A DNA stretch of 64,000 nt from Rhodoblastus acidophilus. GTDB taxonomy: Bacteria > Pseudomonadota > Alphaproteobacteria > Rhizobiales > Beijerinckiaceae. The DNA is taken from positions 186,001 through 250,000 of the forward strand of contig NZ_WNKS01000001.1 in NCBI RefSeq assembly GCF_009720655.1. Reading direction: 5' to 3'. The notes under the pieces are model-generated. The model did not search any database, was not told where the DNA came from, and was given only the letters and a program-made list of their open reading frames with translations. Made by a program: the position numbers and the translations under genes. Below are positions 45,972 to 54,023 of this stretch, piece by piece (positions within the stretch are counted from its first letter, which is position 1; every line of letters starts with the position of its first letter).

Positions 45972-46930
45972 ACGCGTTGCGCCTTGCCCTTCTCGCCTGT
46001 CTGCTCGCCAGCCCCGCTGGCGCGACGCGCCTTTATGTCACCAATGAGAAATCCAACGACATCACCGTGATCGACAGCGATACGCTCGCCGTGACCCAGA
46101 CCGTGAAGGCGGGGCGTCGGCCGCGCGGCGTTGGGGTGAGCCCCGACGGCAAACTGCTCTATGTCTGCGCCAGCGACGAGGACGGGGTGCAAGTCTTCGA
46201 CACAACCTCCATGAAGCTTTTGCGCACGCTGTCGTCCGGGCCGGACCCCGAGCAGTTCGTCATGAACGCCGCCGGCGACCTGCTCTACATCGCCAACGAG
46301 GACAATGCGCAGGTCACCGTGCTCGACGTGAAGAAGAACCAGGTGGTCGCCAATGTGCCTGTTGGCGTCGAGCCCGAGGGCATGACGCTGAGCCCCGACG
46401 GGTCCGTGCTGGTCAACACCTCTGAGACCACCAATATGGCGCATTTCATCGATGCGAAAACTTTTGCGCGCATCGACAATGTGCTGGTGGACAAGCGCCC
46501 GCGCTACGCTCTGTTCACGCCGGACGGTTCAAAGTTATGGGTGAGTTCCGAGGTCGGCGGAACCGTTTCGGTGATCGACGCCAAGACCCGCCAGATTCTG
46601 AAAAAATTGCGCTTCGATGTGCCCGGCCTCACCCGCGAGGAGGTGCAGCCGGTCGGCATGCGCGTGACCGCCGACGGCAAGACCGTGTTTGTTGCGCTCG
46701 GCCCCGCCAACCGCGTCGCCGTGGTCGACGCCGAAACTTTTGAAATTCGAAAATATATTCTGGTGGGCCAGAGGGTCTGGCATATGGCGCTGACCCCGGA
46801 CGAAAAATATCTGTTCACCGCCAATGGCAATTCGAACGACGTCACCGTCATCGATGTCGCCGCGTTGAAAGCGATAAAATCCATTCCGGTGGGACAGGCG
46901 CCTCTGGGCGTCGCCGCCTCGCCCAACTGA
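45968..46930 (+). CDS. PQQ-dependent catabolism-associated beta-propeller protein
   Basis: A 320-residue secreted YVTN-type beta-propeller (signal peptide LALLACLLASPAGA). About seven blades repeat the pattern of LYVTNEKSNDITVIDSDTLA, for example LYIANEDNAQVTVLDVKKNQ and LFTANGNSNDVTVIDVAALK. The family is found beside PQQ dehydrogenase clusters; it may be a structural or electron-relay partner of the preceding binding protein, with which it overlaps (ATGA). Confidence 0.9.
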   Translation: MNALRLALLACLLASPAGATRLYVTNEKSNDITVIDSDTLAVTQTVKAGRRPRGVGVSPDGKLLYVCASDEDGVQVFDTTSMKLLRTLSSGPDPEQFVMNAAGDLLYIANEDNAQVTVLDVKKNQVVANVPVGVEPEGMTLSPDGSVLVNTSETTNMAHFIDAKTFARIDNVLVDKRPRYALFTPDGSKLWVSSEVGGTVSVIDAKTRQILKKLRFDVPGLTREEVQPVGMRVTADGKTVFVALGPANRVAVVDAETFEIRKYILVGQRVWHMALTPDEKYLFTANGNSNDVTVIDVAALKAIKSIPVGQAPLGVAASPN

Positions 46931-46938
46931 AAGCCGAG

Positions 46939-47547
46939 ATGCGAAAAATTCTTCCGCTCCTGCTCGTTCTCGCCACGCCCGCGCTTGCCGGCGGTCCTCC
47001 CGTGGATGACGACTGGCCTTGCCAGCAGCGCAAGACAGGGGCGATCAGCCGCGCCGCGATCTGGGCGGGGCCGGAGGTTTTTTCGGGGCGCTGGGACGAC
47101 GATTCCCAGGTGGCGGCGCTGGCGCGAAAGCTGGCCTCGCGGCGCACGCCGCTGGAGGAGGCGGGACCGCTGATCGACGCTTTCGCCAAGGAGGCCGGCG
47201 CCGACAAGGACAAGCGGCTCACCCTGCTGTTCGACGGGACGCTCGACCTCATCAATGGCGAGCGCGCCAAGGTGATGGCGGCGATCACGCGCTACGCCCG
47301 GGGGCAGAAGGCGCTGGCGGCCAAAGTGCGCGAGGACGCCGACAAGGCCGCCGACGCCCAGGAAAGCCAGGGCTATGGGCAGGACATCACCGCGCCCGAC
47401 GCGCTGGAGAAGGCGCATCCCGAACTCAAATGGGACAAGCGCATTTTTGATGACCGCGCCCAGGCGCTGACCTATGTGTGCGAAAGCCCGGTGCTGCTGG
47501 AGAAGCGCGCCTTCGCCCTGGCGCGGGCCATTCAGGAAAAGTTGTAA
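46939..47547 (+). CDS. Secreted protein of unknown function at the end of the relay operon
   Basis: A 202-residue protein with a signal peptide (ILPLLLVLATPALAG) and a mostly helical mature part starting DDDWPCQQRKTG. Two Cys (PCQQ and VCESP) could form a disulfide. It starts eight bases after the beta-propeller stop, so it belongs to the same operon and takes the place where ABC ATPase and permease genes often occur in related clusters. I do not recognise a named family. Confidence 0.75.
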   Translation: MRKILPLLLVLATPALAGGPPVDDDWPCQQRKTGAISRAAIWAGPEVFSGRWDDDSQVAALARKLASRRTPLEEAGPLIDAFAKEAGADKDKRLTLLFDGTLDLINGERAKVMAAITRYARGQKALAAKVREDADKAADAQESQGYGQDITAPDALEKAHPELKWDKRIFDDRAQALTYVCESPVLLEKRAFALARAIQEKL

Positions 47548-47761
47548 GGGCTCCGCCCCGCGCGGCAAACCGCTGTTTCTAAGTGTTTTTTACTCGTAAA
47601 GCCAAGCTTCTAAGAATAAAATAATAAGATTTTTTGGCTGGAGCGGAACAGAAAGGATTTTATTTCGTTGTGAGAGGCGGCGGGAGAACTTACTCTCACG
47701 CGTGCCGCAATCCGGGCGACAGACCTGGATGCGGGAGGAAGCGCACTGCAGGGCATGACAC

Positions 47762-48466
47762 ATGAATGTTCTGATCATTGAAAACGATTTGACCGCCGGC
47801 GGCGTGCTTGCCGAGGGCTTGAAAGCCGAAGGTTTCGACGTGACCTTCGTTCAGGAGGCCGAAGATCCCGTGGAGACCGTCAAGGCGCTGAATCCGTGCG
47901 CAGTGGTGTTCGACACGCCGGCGGCCGACGGCAGCGATTTGGAGACCTGCCGGGCGATGCGGCGCAATGGCCGCACCGAACCCATCCTGTTCCTCAGCGA
48001 CCGCCACGATCCCGCCGACCGCGCCCACGGGCTGATGGCCGGCGCCGACGACTATATCGCCAAGCCCTTCGAATTCGACGAATTCGTCGCGCGGCTGCGG
48101 GCGCATCTCATGCACCGCTCGATCTCCGGCGATTCGCGCGAACGCCGGAAAGTCGGCCAGCTGGTGCTCGACATGCACACGCGCCAGGCGCATTTCGGCA
48201 AGGTCCATATCCGCCTGACCCAGCGCGAGGCCGAACTGCTCGGCATCCTCATGGACAACGCCAACCAGCCGGTGTGCCGGGGTTCGATCTACGATCAGCT
48301 CTGGGGCGACCAGGGCTGCACCTCGCTCAACGTGGTGGACGTCTATCTCGGCTATCTCCGCACCAAATTCACGGAGATCACCCGCGTCGGCGGCCCGTTC
48401 ATCAGCACGGTTCGCGGGCGCGGCTTTATGCTCGACATCAACGGCTACAAGTGCGCGGCGCGCTGA
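47762..48466 (+). CDS. OmpR/PhoB-family response regulator, unpaired
   Basis: A 234-residue regulator: receiver domain (1-120) with the acidic pair near END (7-9), phospho-acceptor Asp51 in AVVFDTPAADG, Ser79 and Lys101 (DDYIAKPFEF), then a winged-helix DNA-binding domain (about 130-230; LTQREAELLGILMD, RGSIYDQLWG, STVRGRGFML). The usual Met-Pro after the phospho-Asp is replaced by Pro-Ala. No kinase gene is adjacent. It lies after the relay operon, behind an AT-rich 214-base gap. A role in controlling that operon is inference from position. Confidence 0.85.
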   Translation: MNVLIIENDLTAGGVLAEGLKAEGFDVTFVQEAEDPVETVKALNPCAVVFDTPAADGSDLETCRAMRRNGRTEPILFLSDRHDPADRAHGLMAGADDYIAKPFEFDEFVARLRAHLMHRSISGDSRERRKVGQLVLDMHTRQAHFGKVHIRLTQREAELLGILMDNANQPVCRGSIYDQLWGDQGCTSLNVVDVYLGYLRTKFTEITRVGGPFISTVRGRGFMLDINGYKCAAR

Positions 48467-48533
48467 ATCCGGCCTGATCCTCAACTTCGGCGGGTCCTCT
48501 CAGAGCGGGCGCGCGCAAAAGGTTTTGATTTCC

Positions 48534-49199
48534 ATGCGACATTTCTCCGTCTTTGGCGCGGCGGCCTTCGCTTGCGCGCTGTTCGCCGGCTCGGCTTCCG
48601 CGACCCAGGAGCCGCAAGCCGCTGACATTCTGTTCGAGCGCCCGCAACTGGAAAAGCTCAAGGGGGGCGACAGACTCGACTACAGCTACAGTTTCAAGTC
48701 GGCCGACCCCAGCTTGTTCGGACCCGCCTTCGACGACCGCATCGGCCTGCGGGTCGAGCCCGGCGATGGCCCGGACAAGAAAAAGGTCGAGGTCGAGATG
48801 TTTTCGGCGGAACGCCGGCGCGCCGCCGGCCCGTTCGAGGACATGAGCGGCAATCCGCTGCTCAGCCTGATGCTGGAGGAGAATCTTCAGCGCCTCGCCG
48901 CCATTTTCCAGGCCAATCCGCGCTACATGAAGACGGCGATCCGCCTCGCCCTGCGCAACGCCAAGGCCACGCCGGAGCCGTCGGAGGGATTTGGCGATGC
49001 GCCGGGCTGGCGGGTCGAGGTGGCGCCGTTCAAGGACGATCCGCACAAGGCGCGCATGCATGGGCTCGACACATTGACCTATCGCTTCCGCGTCTCCGAG
49101 GCGGCCCCGGGCGAAATCACGGAAATCGCCATTTCCGCGCGCGACGCCAAGGGGGATGTGCTGTTCGAGGAGACGACGCGCTATGCCGGCAAGCATTAG
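48534..49199 (+). CDS. Secreted protein of unknown function
   Basis: A 221-residue protein with a signal peptide (AAFACALFAGSASA) and a beta-rich mature part (GGDRLDYSYSFKSAD, VEVEMFSAERRR, EVAPFKDDPHKARMHGLDTL). The layout suggests a small periplasmic lipid- or ligand-binding domain, but no family was recognised. The start at 48534 (MRHFSVF) is preferred to a TTG nine bases earlier. A repeat element begins at its stop codon. Confidence 0.72.
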   Translation: MRHFSVFGAAAFACALFAGSASATQEPQAADILFERPQLEKLKGGDRLDYSYSFKSADPSLFGPAFDDRIGLRVEPGDGPDKKKVEVEMFSAERRRAAGPFEDMSGNPLLSLMLEENLQRLAAIFQANPRYMKTAIRLALRNAKATPEPSEGFGDAPGWRVEVAPFKDDPHKARMHGLDTLTYRFRVSEAAPGEITEIAISARDAKGDVLFEETTRYAGKH

Positions 49200-49378
49200 C
49201 AGGCTGCTGAAAAACCCGTGGGCCGCCCCCACCCTTCGAGACGCCCGCCAAGGCGGGCTCCTCAGGGTGAGGGCTACGAGAATGTTTTATATAAATAAAC
49301 TCCCTCATGGTGAGGAGGCTGCGAAGCAGCCGTCTCGAACCATGGCCATCGGAACGGGCCTTTTTCAGCAGCCTGTTA
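49200..49378. mobile_element. MITE-like nested palindromic element
   Basis: About 180 bases bounded by inverted copies of AGGCTGCTGAAAAA (49201) and TTTTTCAGCAGCCT (49362). Inside lie two facing family B repeats (CCTTCGAGACGCCCGCCAAG near 49236; CTCATGGTGAGGAGGCTGCG near 49304) and an AT-rich centre (GTTTTATATAAATAAACT). There is no transposase. It starts at the stop of one gene and runs into the coding frame of the next. Confidence 0.8.
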
Positions 49379-49713
49379 GGCCTCTGGCCGCCGCGCTTTT
49401 CGCGCTCGGGGCGGGCGCGGCGGCTGCGCAGACGCCGGCCAACGATTTTCCCACCGAAGCGCGCGCCGACTATGTCTTCGCCTGCATGGCCGCCAACGGC
49501 CAGACGCCCGACGCGCTGAAAAAATGTTCCTGCTCGATCGACATGATCGCCTCGATCATGCCTTACGACAAATATGTGGAGGCCGAGACGGTGCTCTCCA
49601 TGCGCCAGGGCGTCGGTCGTCAGGTCACCATGTTCCGCGCCGCCAATTTCGAGGACATGGTCGCCGACCTGCGCCGCGCCCAGGCGGAAGGCGAGATCAG
49701 GTGCTTTTATTGA
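49342..49713 (+). CDS. Small secreted protein whose start lies in a repeat element
   Basis: A 123-residue protein. The apparent ATG (MAIGTGLFQQPV) and first 12 codons belong to the MITE-like element; the hydrophobic signal segment (LAAALFALGAGAAAAQ) follows, then DFPTEARADYVFACMAANG, KKCSCSIDMIASIMPYDKYV and GEIRCFY, with four Cys. The mature part looks like a conserved small periplasmic protein. The original start was probably lost when the element arrived. The stop overlaps the convergent glycosyltransferase gene by seven bases. Confidence 0.68.
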   Translation: MAIGTGLFQQPVRPLAAALFALGAGAAAAQTPANDFPTEARADYVFACMAANGQTPDALKKCSCSIDMIASIMPYDKYVEAETVLSMRQGVGRQVTMFRAANFEDMVADLRRAQAEGEIRCFY

Positions 49714-50552
49714 GACTGTTGGGCCGGAGCTGACAGACGGCGGCGCAGGTCGGCGATCATCGGCCCGAGGTCCGGCAGCCAGGGCGCGACGCTGTCGTCC
49801 AGCTCGTCGTTGAGGTCGTGGAAGTCGAACACGCCGTCGGTGTATTTGGCGAATTTGCCGGGATCGTCGCTGGCGAGGCTGGCGCGGCCGCGCGCCCGCT
49901 TGATCGCGTATTCCTCGCGGCTCTTGCAGAAATAATGGTTGATCTGGGCGACCGACCAGTCGACCTCGGTCGCGACGCCATGCGGCTCCATCTCCAGCGG
50001 CGCGCCATTGGCCAGCACCGCCCGGCCGCTCGCCAGCGACGGCGCGTGCATGTGGATCTGGTCGACGCATTCCGGTCGGAACAGGCTTTTGACGTGACGG
50101 TTGATCGGCGACGCCGCTTCGGCGGCGCGGCGAAACCGCTCCATCACCGGGCGGGGCGAGAATTCCGTCGCGCCGGAGGAGCCGAACAGCCGCCAGTTCA
50201 CGCCGATGCAGGCGACATCGGACGGGAATGAGGCGAGAAACGCGTTGACGCCGCCGCCGCGCTTCAGCACGAAAAATTCGTCGGCGTCGAGGAACATCAG
50301 CCAGTCCGTGCGGCATTCGCGCACAAAATGGTGGTAGGCCGAAAGCTGCGGCGAGATTTCGGAAACGGGCCAGGGGACGTGGGCGTCGATGGCCCCGATG
50401 GCGCGCAAGCTTTTGAGCAGGTCGGAGGTCTCGTCGGTCGATTCGTTGTCATAGACGACGATCCGGTCGAAACCGATCATGCGATGCCAGGCGACCCATT
50501 CAACCAAATAGGGCGCTTCGTTCTTGACGATGGCGCAAAGCGTGGCGGACAT
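49707..50552 (-). CDS. Glycosyltransferase (GT2/GT92-like)
   Basis: A 281-residue GT-A fold transferase: ATLCAIVKNEAPYLVEWVAW, FDRIVVYDNESTDETSDLL, the metal-binding DWLMFLDADEFF, and INHYFCKSREEYAIKRARG. These features match glycosyltransferase family 2/92-type proteins that often decorate surface glycans. It stands alone between small secreted proteins, and its target is unknown. Confidence 0.83.
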   Translation of the reverse strand: MSATLCAIVKNEAPYLVEWVAWHRMIGFDRIVVYDNESTDETSDLLKSLRAIGAIDAHVPWPVSEISPQLSAYHHFVRECRTDWLMFLDADEFFVLKRGGGVNAFLASFPSDVACIGVNWRLFGSSGATEFSPRPVMERFRRAAEAASPINRHVKSLFRPECVDQIHMHAPSLASGRAVLANGAPLEMEPHGVATEVDWSVAQINHYFCKSREEYAIKRARGRASLASDDPGKFAKYTDGVFDFHDLNDELDDSVAPWLPDLGPMIADLRRRLSAPAQQSQ

Positions 50553-50609
50553 CAGCGGCTCCGGCGGGTTGCCTGAGGGGCATAGCCCGCGCCGCGCCCG
50601 CGCTCAACC

Positions 50610-50978
50610 TTATTTCAGCAGCATCAGCCAGCGCTGGTTTTCGTCGGGGCGCGACACCTCCAGCCGGCTCATGCCGATGTAGCGGACGATGCGCAGCTTG
50701 TCGCCCTTGTTGAAGCGCAAGCATTGGCCGGCCTTTTCCTGGGTGTCCAGATAGGCCTCCGCGGCGGCGCGGCTATCGTCGACATAGAGCTCCACCCAGC
50801 GTCTCAAGGGATCTCCGTCCTTGCAGGCGAACAGCGGAAAGGTGAGTTCGCAGATTTCGCCCACGGCGCAGCGCACCTTGGGTTCGGCGTGGGCCGGGGC
50901 CAGGAAAACAAGCGCCGGAAAGGCTGCAAGCAGGAGCAACGGTCGCATGAAGGGCATCCGCATGGTTTTTTGAGACAC
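50610..50978 (-). CDS. Small secreted protein, possibly SH3-like
   Basis: A 122-residue protein with a signal peptide (PLLLLAAFPALVFLAPAHA) and a mature part with three Cys (VRCAVGEICELTF, PLFACKDGDPLRRW, GQCLRFNKGDKLRIV) and a C-terminal strand-rich segment suggestive of an SH3-like fold. In-frame ATGs at 50963 and 50948 are alternative starts. Function unknown. Confidence 0.7.
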   Translation of the reverse strand: MSQKTMRMPFMRPLLLLAAFPALVFLAPAHAEPKVRCAVGEICELTFPLFACKDGDPLRRWVELYVDDSRAAAEAYLDTQEKAGQCLRFNKGDKLRIVRYIGMSRLEVSRPDENQRWLMLLK

Positions 50979-51077
50979 TAGGCGGCGAAACTCGCGCGAA
51001 GCCTGCGGCGCGGGACGGCCGGTTGAACTTCGTGGAATTTACGTTAACCCTTGCTTGCGACGGGGGAGGGGAGGCGC

Positions 51078-51974
51078 ATGGACCAGCCGGTCGACGTGGC
51101 GATGTCGGTCTATGGAAAACCGTTCCACACCGCCGTGACCCTGCTGAGCCTGCAAAAGCACAGCGGAGCGCACATCAACCGCATTTACGTGCAACTTGAA
51201 CGCGAACAGCCTTTTGACGCGCAGCCCGAGCGTATTCTGCCGCTGCTCGGCGAGAAAATTTTTGTCTACCGGCCGCCGCTCTATCTCGGCTGGACCCAGG
51301 TCGATTCGAGCCGCCTCGGCGACGCCGCCTATCGGCAGTCCGTGCGCTACCAGTGGCCCTGGGAGCACAGCGATCGCGCCCAGCTTTTCATCGCGCACAA
51401 CGATTGCGTGTTCTTCGACGATGTGATCGGGCGCATGCGCGCTGTCATGGCGCGCGAAGGCGTGGCGGGCGTCGGCCCCATCGGACAATGCTGGAACTGT
51501 CCCGCGCATCACGCCGGCCGCTGCGACGGCGCGCGGCACGAGGCGTTTCAGCCGACCTACGAGGAAGCCTGCGAGATCGTGCGCGCGCATCCGGGGCCGC
51601 GGCTCAAAGTCGAAAAGATCGACAAAATTTCGCCCATGCCTTTTCTCGAATGCCGGCTGAACGAGATCGCCTGCCTGATCGATCTGACCCAGGCCCGGCC
51701 CGCGACCATGCCCCATGGTCCCTGCCTGCCGCTCGGCTGGAACCGCACGGACACCGGCGTCGACTGGTTTCGCGGCATGCGGCTGCAAAAATTCCGCTTC
51801 AAGCATTGGGATTTGCGCGACGGGTTTTCGCACGGATACTTTTACGCTGAGAACGGCGGGCATCCCGCCAACCGCGACCGCGCGCTCTACGACCGGGGGG
51901 AGGCCGATGCGTTCGCCTGGCTGGAGGCGCATTTTCCTCAGGATGCGGCGCGGTTGCGCGCGGCCTTGGCGTGA
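51078..51974 (+). CDS. Glycosyltransferase-like protein with Cys cluster
   Basis: A 298-residue protein opening VDVAMSVYGKPFHTAVTLLS, a GT-A-like nucleotide-binding start, with an acidic LFIAHNDCVFFDDVIGRM in the position of a DxD motif. A central QCWNCPAHHAGRCDG segment with three Cys and two His looks like a metal site. GGGGAGGCGC precedes the ATG at 51078. A glycosyltransferase role is probable from fold signatures but not certain. Confidence 0.65.
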   Translation: MDQPVDVAMSVYGKPFHTAVTLLSLQKHSGAHINRIYVQLEREQPFDAQPERILPLLGEKIFVYRPPLYLGWTQVDSSRLGDAAYRQSVRYQWPWEHSDRAQLFIAHNDCVFFDDVIGRMRAVMAREGVAGVGPIGQCWNCPAHHAGRCDGARHEAFQPTYEEACEIVRAHPGPRLKVEKIDKISPMPFLECRLNEIACLIDLTQARPATMPHGPCLPLGWNRTDTGVDWFRGMRLQKFRFKHWDLRDGFSHGYFYAENGGHPANRDRALYDRGEADAFAWLEAHFPQDAARLRAALA

Positions 51975-51996
51975 CGCCGGGCGGCTGGGCGCCCAG

Positions 51997-52197
51997 AGCG
52001 TTTTCGAGCGAAGTGGATGCCGGTTCGCGTGAAGAAAACGCGTAGAAACAAAAGGCTAGAGCCCGTTCGGTGAATGGGAGTTCATCGAACGGGCTCTAGC
52101 GTTTTCGAGCGAAGTGGATGCCGGTTCGCGTGAAGAAAACGCGTCAAAACAAGAATCTAGAGCTTTTTCATGTTTCCATGAAACATGAAAAAGCTCT
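51997..52197. repeat. Alternating direct repeats and long hairpins
   Basis: In the 313-base gap before 52288, two direct copies of AGCGTTTTCGAGCGAAGTGG ATGCCGGTTCGCGTGAAG (51997 and 52098, 101 bases apart) alternate with two hairpins. The first is a 14-base stem CTAGAGCCCGTTCG (52056-52099) that can extend by four pairs; the second is a perfect 18-base stem starting AGAGCTTTTTCATG (52159-52197) with a three-base loop. Nothing else is visible in the gap. Confidence 0.88.
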
Positions 52198-52287
52198 CGT
52201 CGGCGATGCAACCAATGGTCCGGGCGTCGCGTATTGCTTCCGGCGGATTTTTTTTGACGCGCGCTGTTTGAAGGGAAGGAGTTGACG

Positions 52288-52770
52288 ATGTTCAGGGTGT
52301 TCTTGGTCGTTCTGGCGCAAGCCCTCGCCGCTGACGCCGCCGCCGAAAGCGCGAAATTCATCGATGGCGTCTGGCAGGGAAAGGGAACCTTCCAGATGGG
52401 CGACACGATCGTGCTTTGCCGCGACATCACGATGAAATTCAGCGGCGATGACAAAACGTTCGTTGTGCGCGAGGCGGCCATGACCTGCGATGGCATGGAC
52501 CCCCAGAATTTCACCGAGGTCGACACTTTCGCGCTCGGCGACAATGGCGAGCTGACGTTCCAGAAAGGCGTCGCCAGCCAAATTCCGGCCGGCGCCAAGG
52601 TTGGCAAGGTGAAGGGCAATCGCCTGGCGATGCTCAATCCCATCGACGCCGCGAAAGTGGACGATATCGACATTCGCCTGGCGGGCGATACGCTGGTCTA
52701 TAGCCAGATCGCCGGCGCGCCCGGCGATCGGCCCGATTACGCCTTGCTGGCTTTCATGAAGAAGAAATAG
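52288..52770 (+). CDS. Secreted protein of unknown function
   Basis: A 160-residue protein with a signal peptide (MFRVFLVVLAQALAADAAA) and a beta-barrel-like mature domain (IDGVWQGKGTFQMGDTIVLC, KFSGDDKTFVVREAAMTCDG) of about 140 residues, possibly lipocalin-like. Two Cys may pair. AAGGAGTTGACG fixes the start. The 3' end overlaps the convergent PilZ gene by 17 bases. Family not recognised. Confidence 0.72.
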   Translation: MFRVFLVVLAQALAADAAAESAKFIDGVWQGKGTFQMGDTIVLCRDITMKFSGDDKTFVVREAAMTCDGMDPQNFTEVDTFALGDNGELTFQKGVASQIPAGAKVGKVKGNRLAMLNPIDAAKVDDIDIRLAGDTLVYSQIAGAPGDRPDYALLAFMKKK

Positions 52771-53110
52771 GCTGATCGGCCGGCGGAGACGGGACGATCC
52801 TGGCGATCAGCGCCTTGCGCCGGGCGTTGCTGACGCCGTCGAAATAGCGCAGGCCGAGTTCGCCCTCGCCAATGCGCCGCACCTCGCACTCCATGGCGCG
52901 GTCGTCCGCCCTGACCGCGACCTCGATATGCGTTCCGACCTCCAGCGACGGGGGCAGGGGCTGGGTTTCGCTTTCGTCGATCACCAGGCGCAGGCCGTCG
53001 TTCGAAATATCGGCGATGGTCGCGCGGATTTGCAGCTCGCCATAGAAGATCACGGCTTCGACATGGTCGAAAATCTTGTGCCGTATGGACGCGCGGCGCT
53101 CGTAACGCAT
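52754..53110 (-). CDS. PilZ domain protein
   Basis: A 118-residue single-domain PilZ protein, a likely cyclic-di-GMP receptor. It has the N-terminal arginine motif ERRASIRH and the second motif ADISNDGLRLVI, both needed for ligand binding, and ends with the GLRYFDG strand. It has no effector domain, so it would act by contacting a partner. Neighbours do not reveal which one. Confidence 0.87.
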   Translation of the reverse strand: MRYERRASIRHKIFDHVEAVIFYGELQIRATIADISNDGLRLVIDESETQPLPPSLEVGTHIEVAVRADDRAMECEVRRIGEGELGLRYFDGVSNARRKALIARIVPSPPADQPISSS

Positions 53111-53232
53111 CGGACTCTTTCCTCGCCGCGCGGCGCGCGGCTTTCCAACCCTGCGATTTTCAACGCACTGGCTTGCGCGGAGCCGAACGCGATATTGGGG
53201 ACGCGCAGCGCGGCGCGTCCCGCCAAGTCAGT

Positions 53233-53772
53233 TCAGTGTCCCTCGAAGGCGATCAGCGAGCGCACCGGCACGTTCAGCGCGCCGAGCTGTTCGGCGCCGC
53301 CGAGTTCCGGCAGGTCGATGACGAAACAGGCGGCGATCACTTCGGCCCCCATCTGGCGCAGCAGTTTGATGGCGCCGCAGGCGGTGCCGCCGGTGGCGAT
53401 CAAATCGTCGACGAGCAGAACCTTTTCGCCCGGCTTGACCGCGTCCGCATGCATTTCCATCTCGTCGACGCCGTATTCGAGCGTGTAGGACATGGAAACC
53501 GTGGTGTGCGGCAGCTTGCCCTTCTTGCGGATCGGAATGAAGCCGGCGGACAATTGATGCGCCACGGCGCCGCCGAGAATGAAGCCGCGCGCCTCCATGC
53601 CGGCGACCGCGTCGATCTTCTGGCCGGCGAAGGGTTGCACAAGCTCGTCCACCGCGCGGCGGAAGGCGCGGGCGTCGCCGAGCAACGTGGTGATGTCGCG
53701 GAACATGATGCCCGGCTTGGGATAGTCGGGAATGGTGCGGATGATGGTTTTGAGGTCTTGTTCGAAGGTCAT
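53233..53772 (-). CDS. apt: Adenine phosphoribosyltransferase
   Basis: Apt converts adenine and PRPP to AMP in purine salvage. The 179 residues contain [34 protein letters not shown] and the PRPP-binding loop [14 protein letters not shown]. The start at 53772 (MTFEQDL) matches family length; an ATG at 53805 (MAKLPHF) has a better ribosome site (GGGCGGGAT) and may be the real one. prs, which makes PRPP, lies upstream on the same strand beyond a repeat. Confidence 0.93.
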   Translation of the reverse strand: MTFEQDLKTIIRTIPDYPKPGIMFRDITTLLGDARAFRRAVDELVQPFAGQKIDAVAGMEARGFILGGAVAHQLSAGFIPIRKKGKLPHTTVSMSYTLEYGVDEMEMHADAVKPGEKVLLVDDLIATGGTACGAIKLLRQMGAEVIAACFVIDLPELGGAEQLGALNVPVRSLIAFEGH

Positions 53773-53894
53773 TGCGGGCTCACGGAAATGGGGCAGTTTA
53801 GCCATATCCCGCCCTTCCCTTCGGATGCAACAGGGCGGCTCGACGCAGGGCCGCGCCCCCAGCTTGAAATCCCTCGAAATCGACGGGCGCGCGC

Positions 53895-54023
53895 CTGTCG
53901 TAAGGTTTCCGCAAGATCGCGTCGCGATCCGCGAAAACGAAATCGCGCGGAAATCCTCCAGGCGAAGGGGATTTCCGCGCGAGCGGAATAAGTTTCCGAA
54001 CGGATCGTTCGGAAATCGGATCA
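53895..54023 (-). repeat. Stop-codon palindromic repeats, family C copy 3
   Basis: Three stacked palindromes between prs and apt: a block (53895-53948) matching 25476-25525 in reverse orientation; an 11-base stem GCGCGGAAATC/GATTTCCGCGC; and a 10-base stem TTTCCGAACG with loop GAT (53993-54015). On the minus strand the last begins CTGATCCGATTTCCG, and its TGA is the prs stop codon. Confidence 0.83.
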
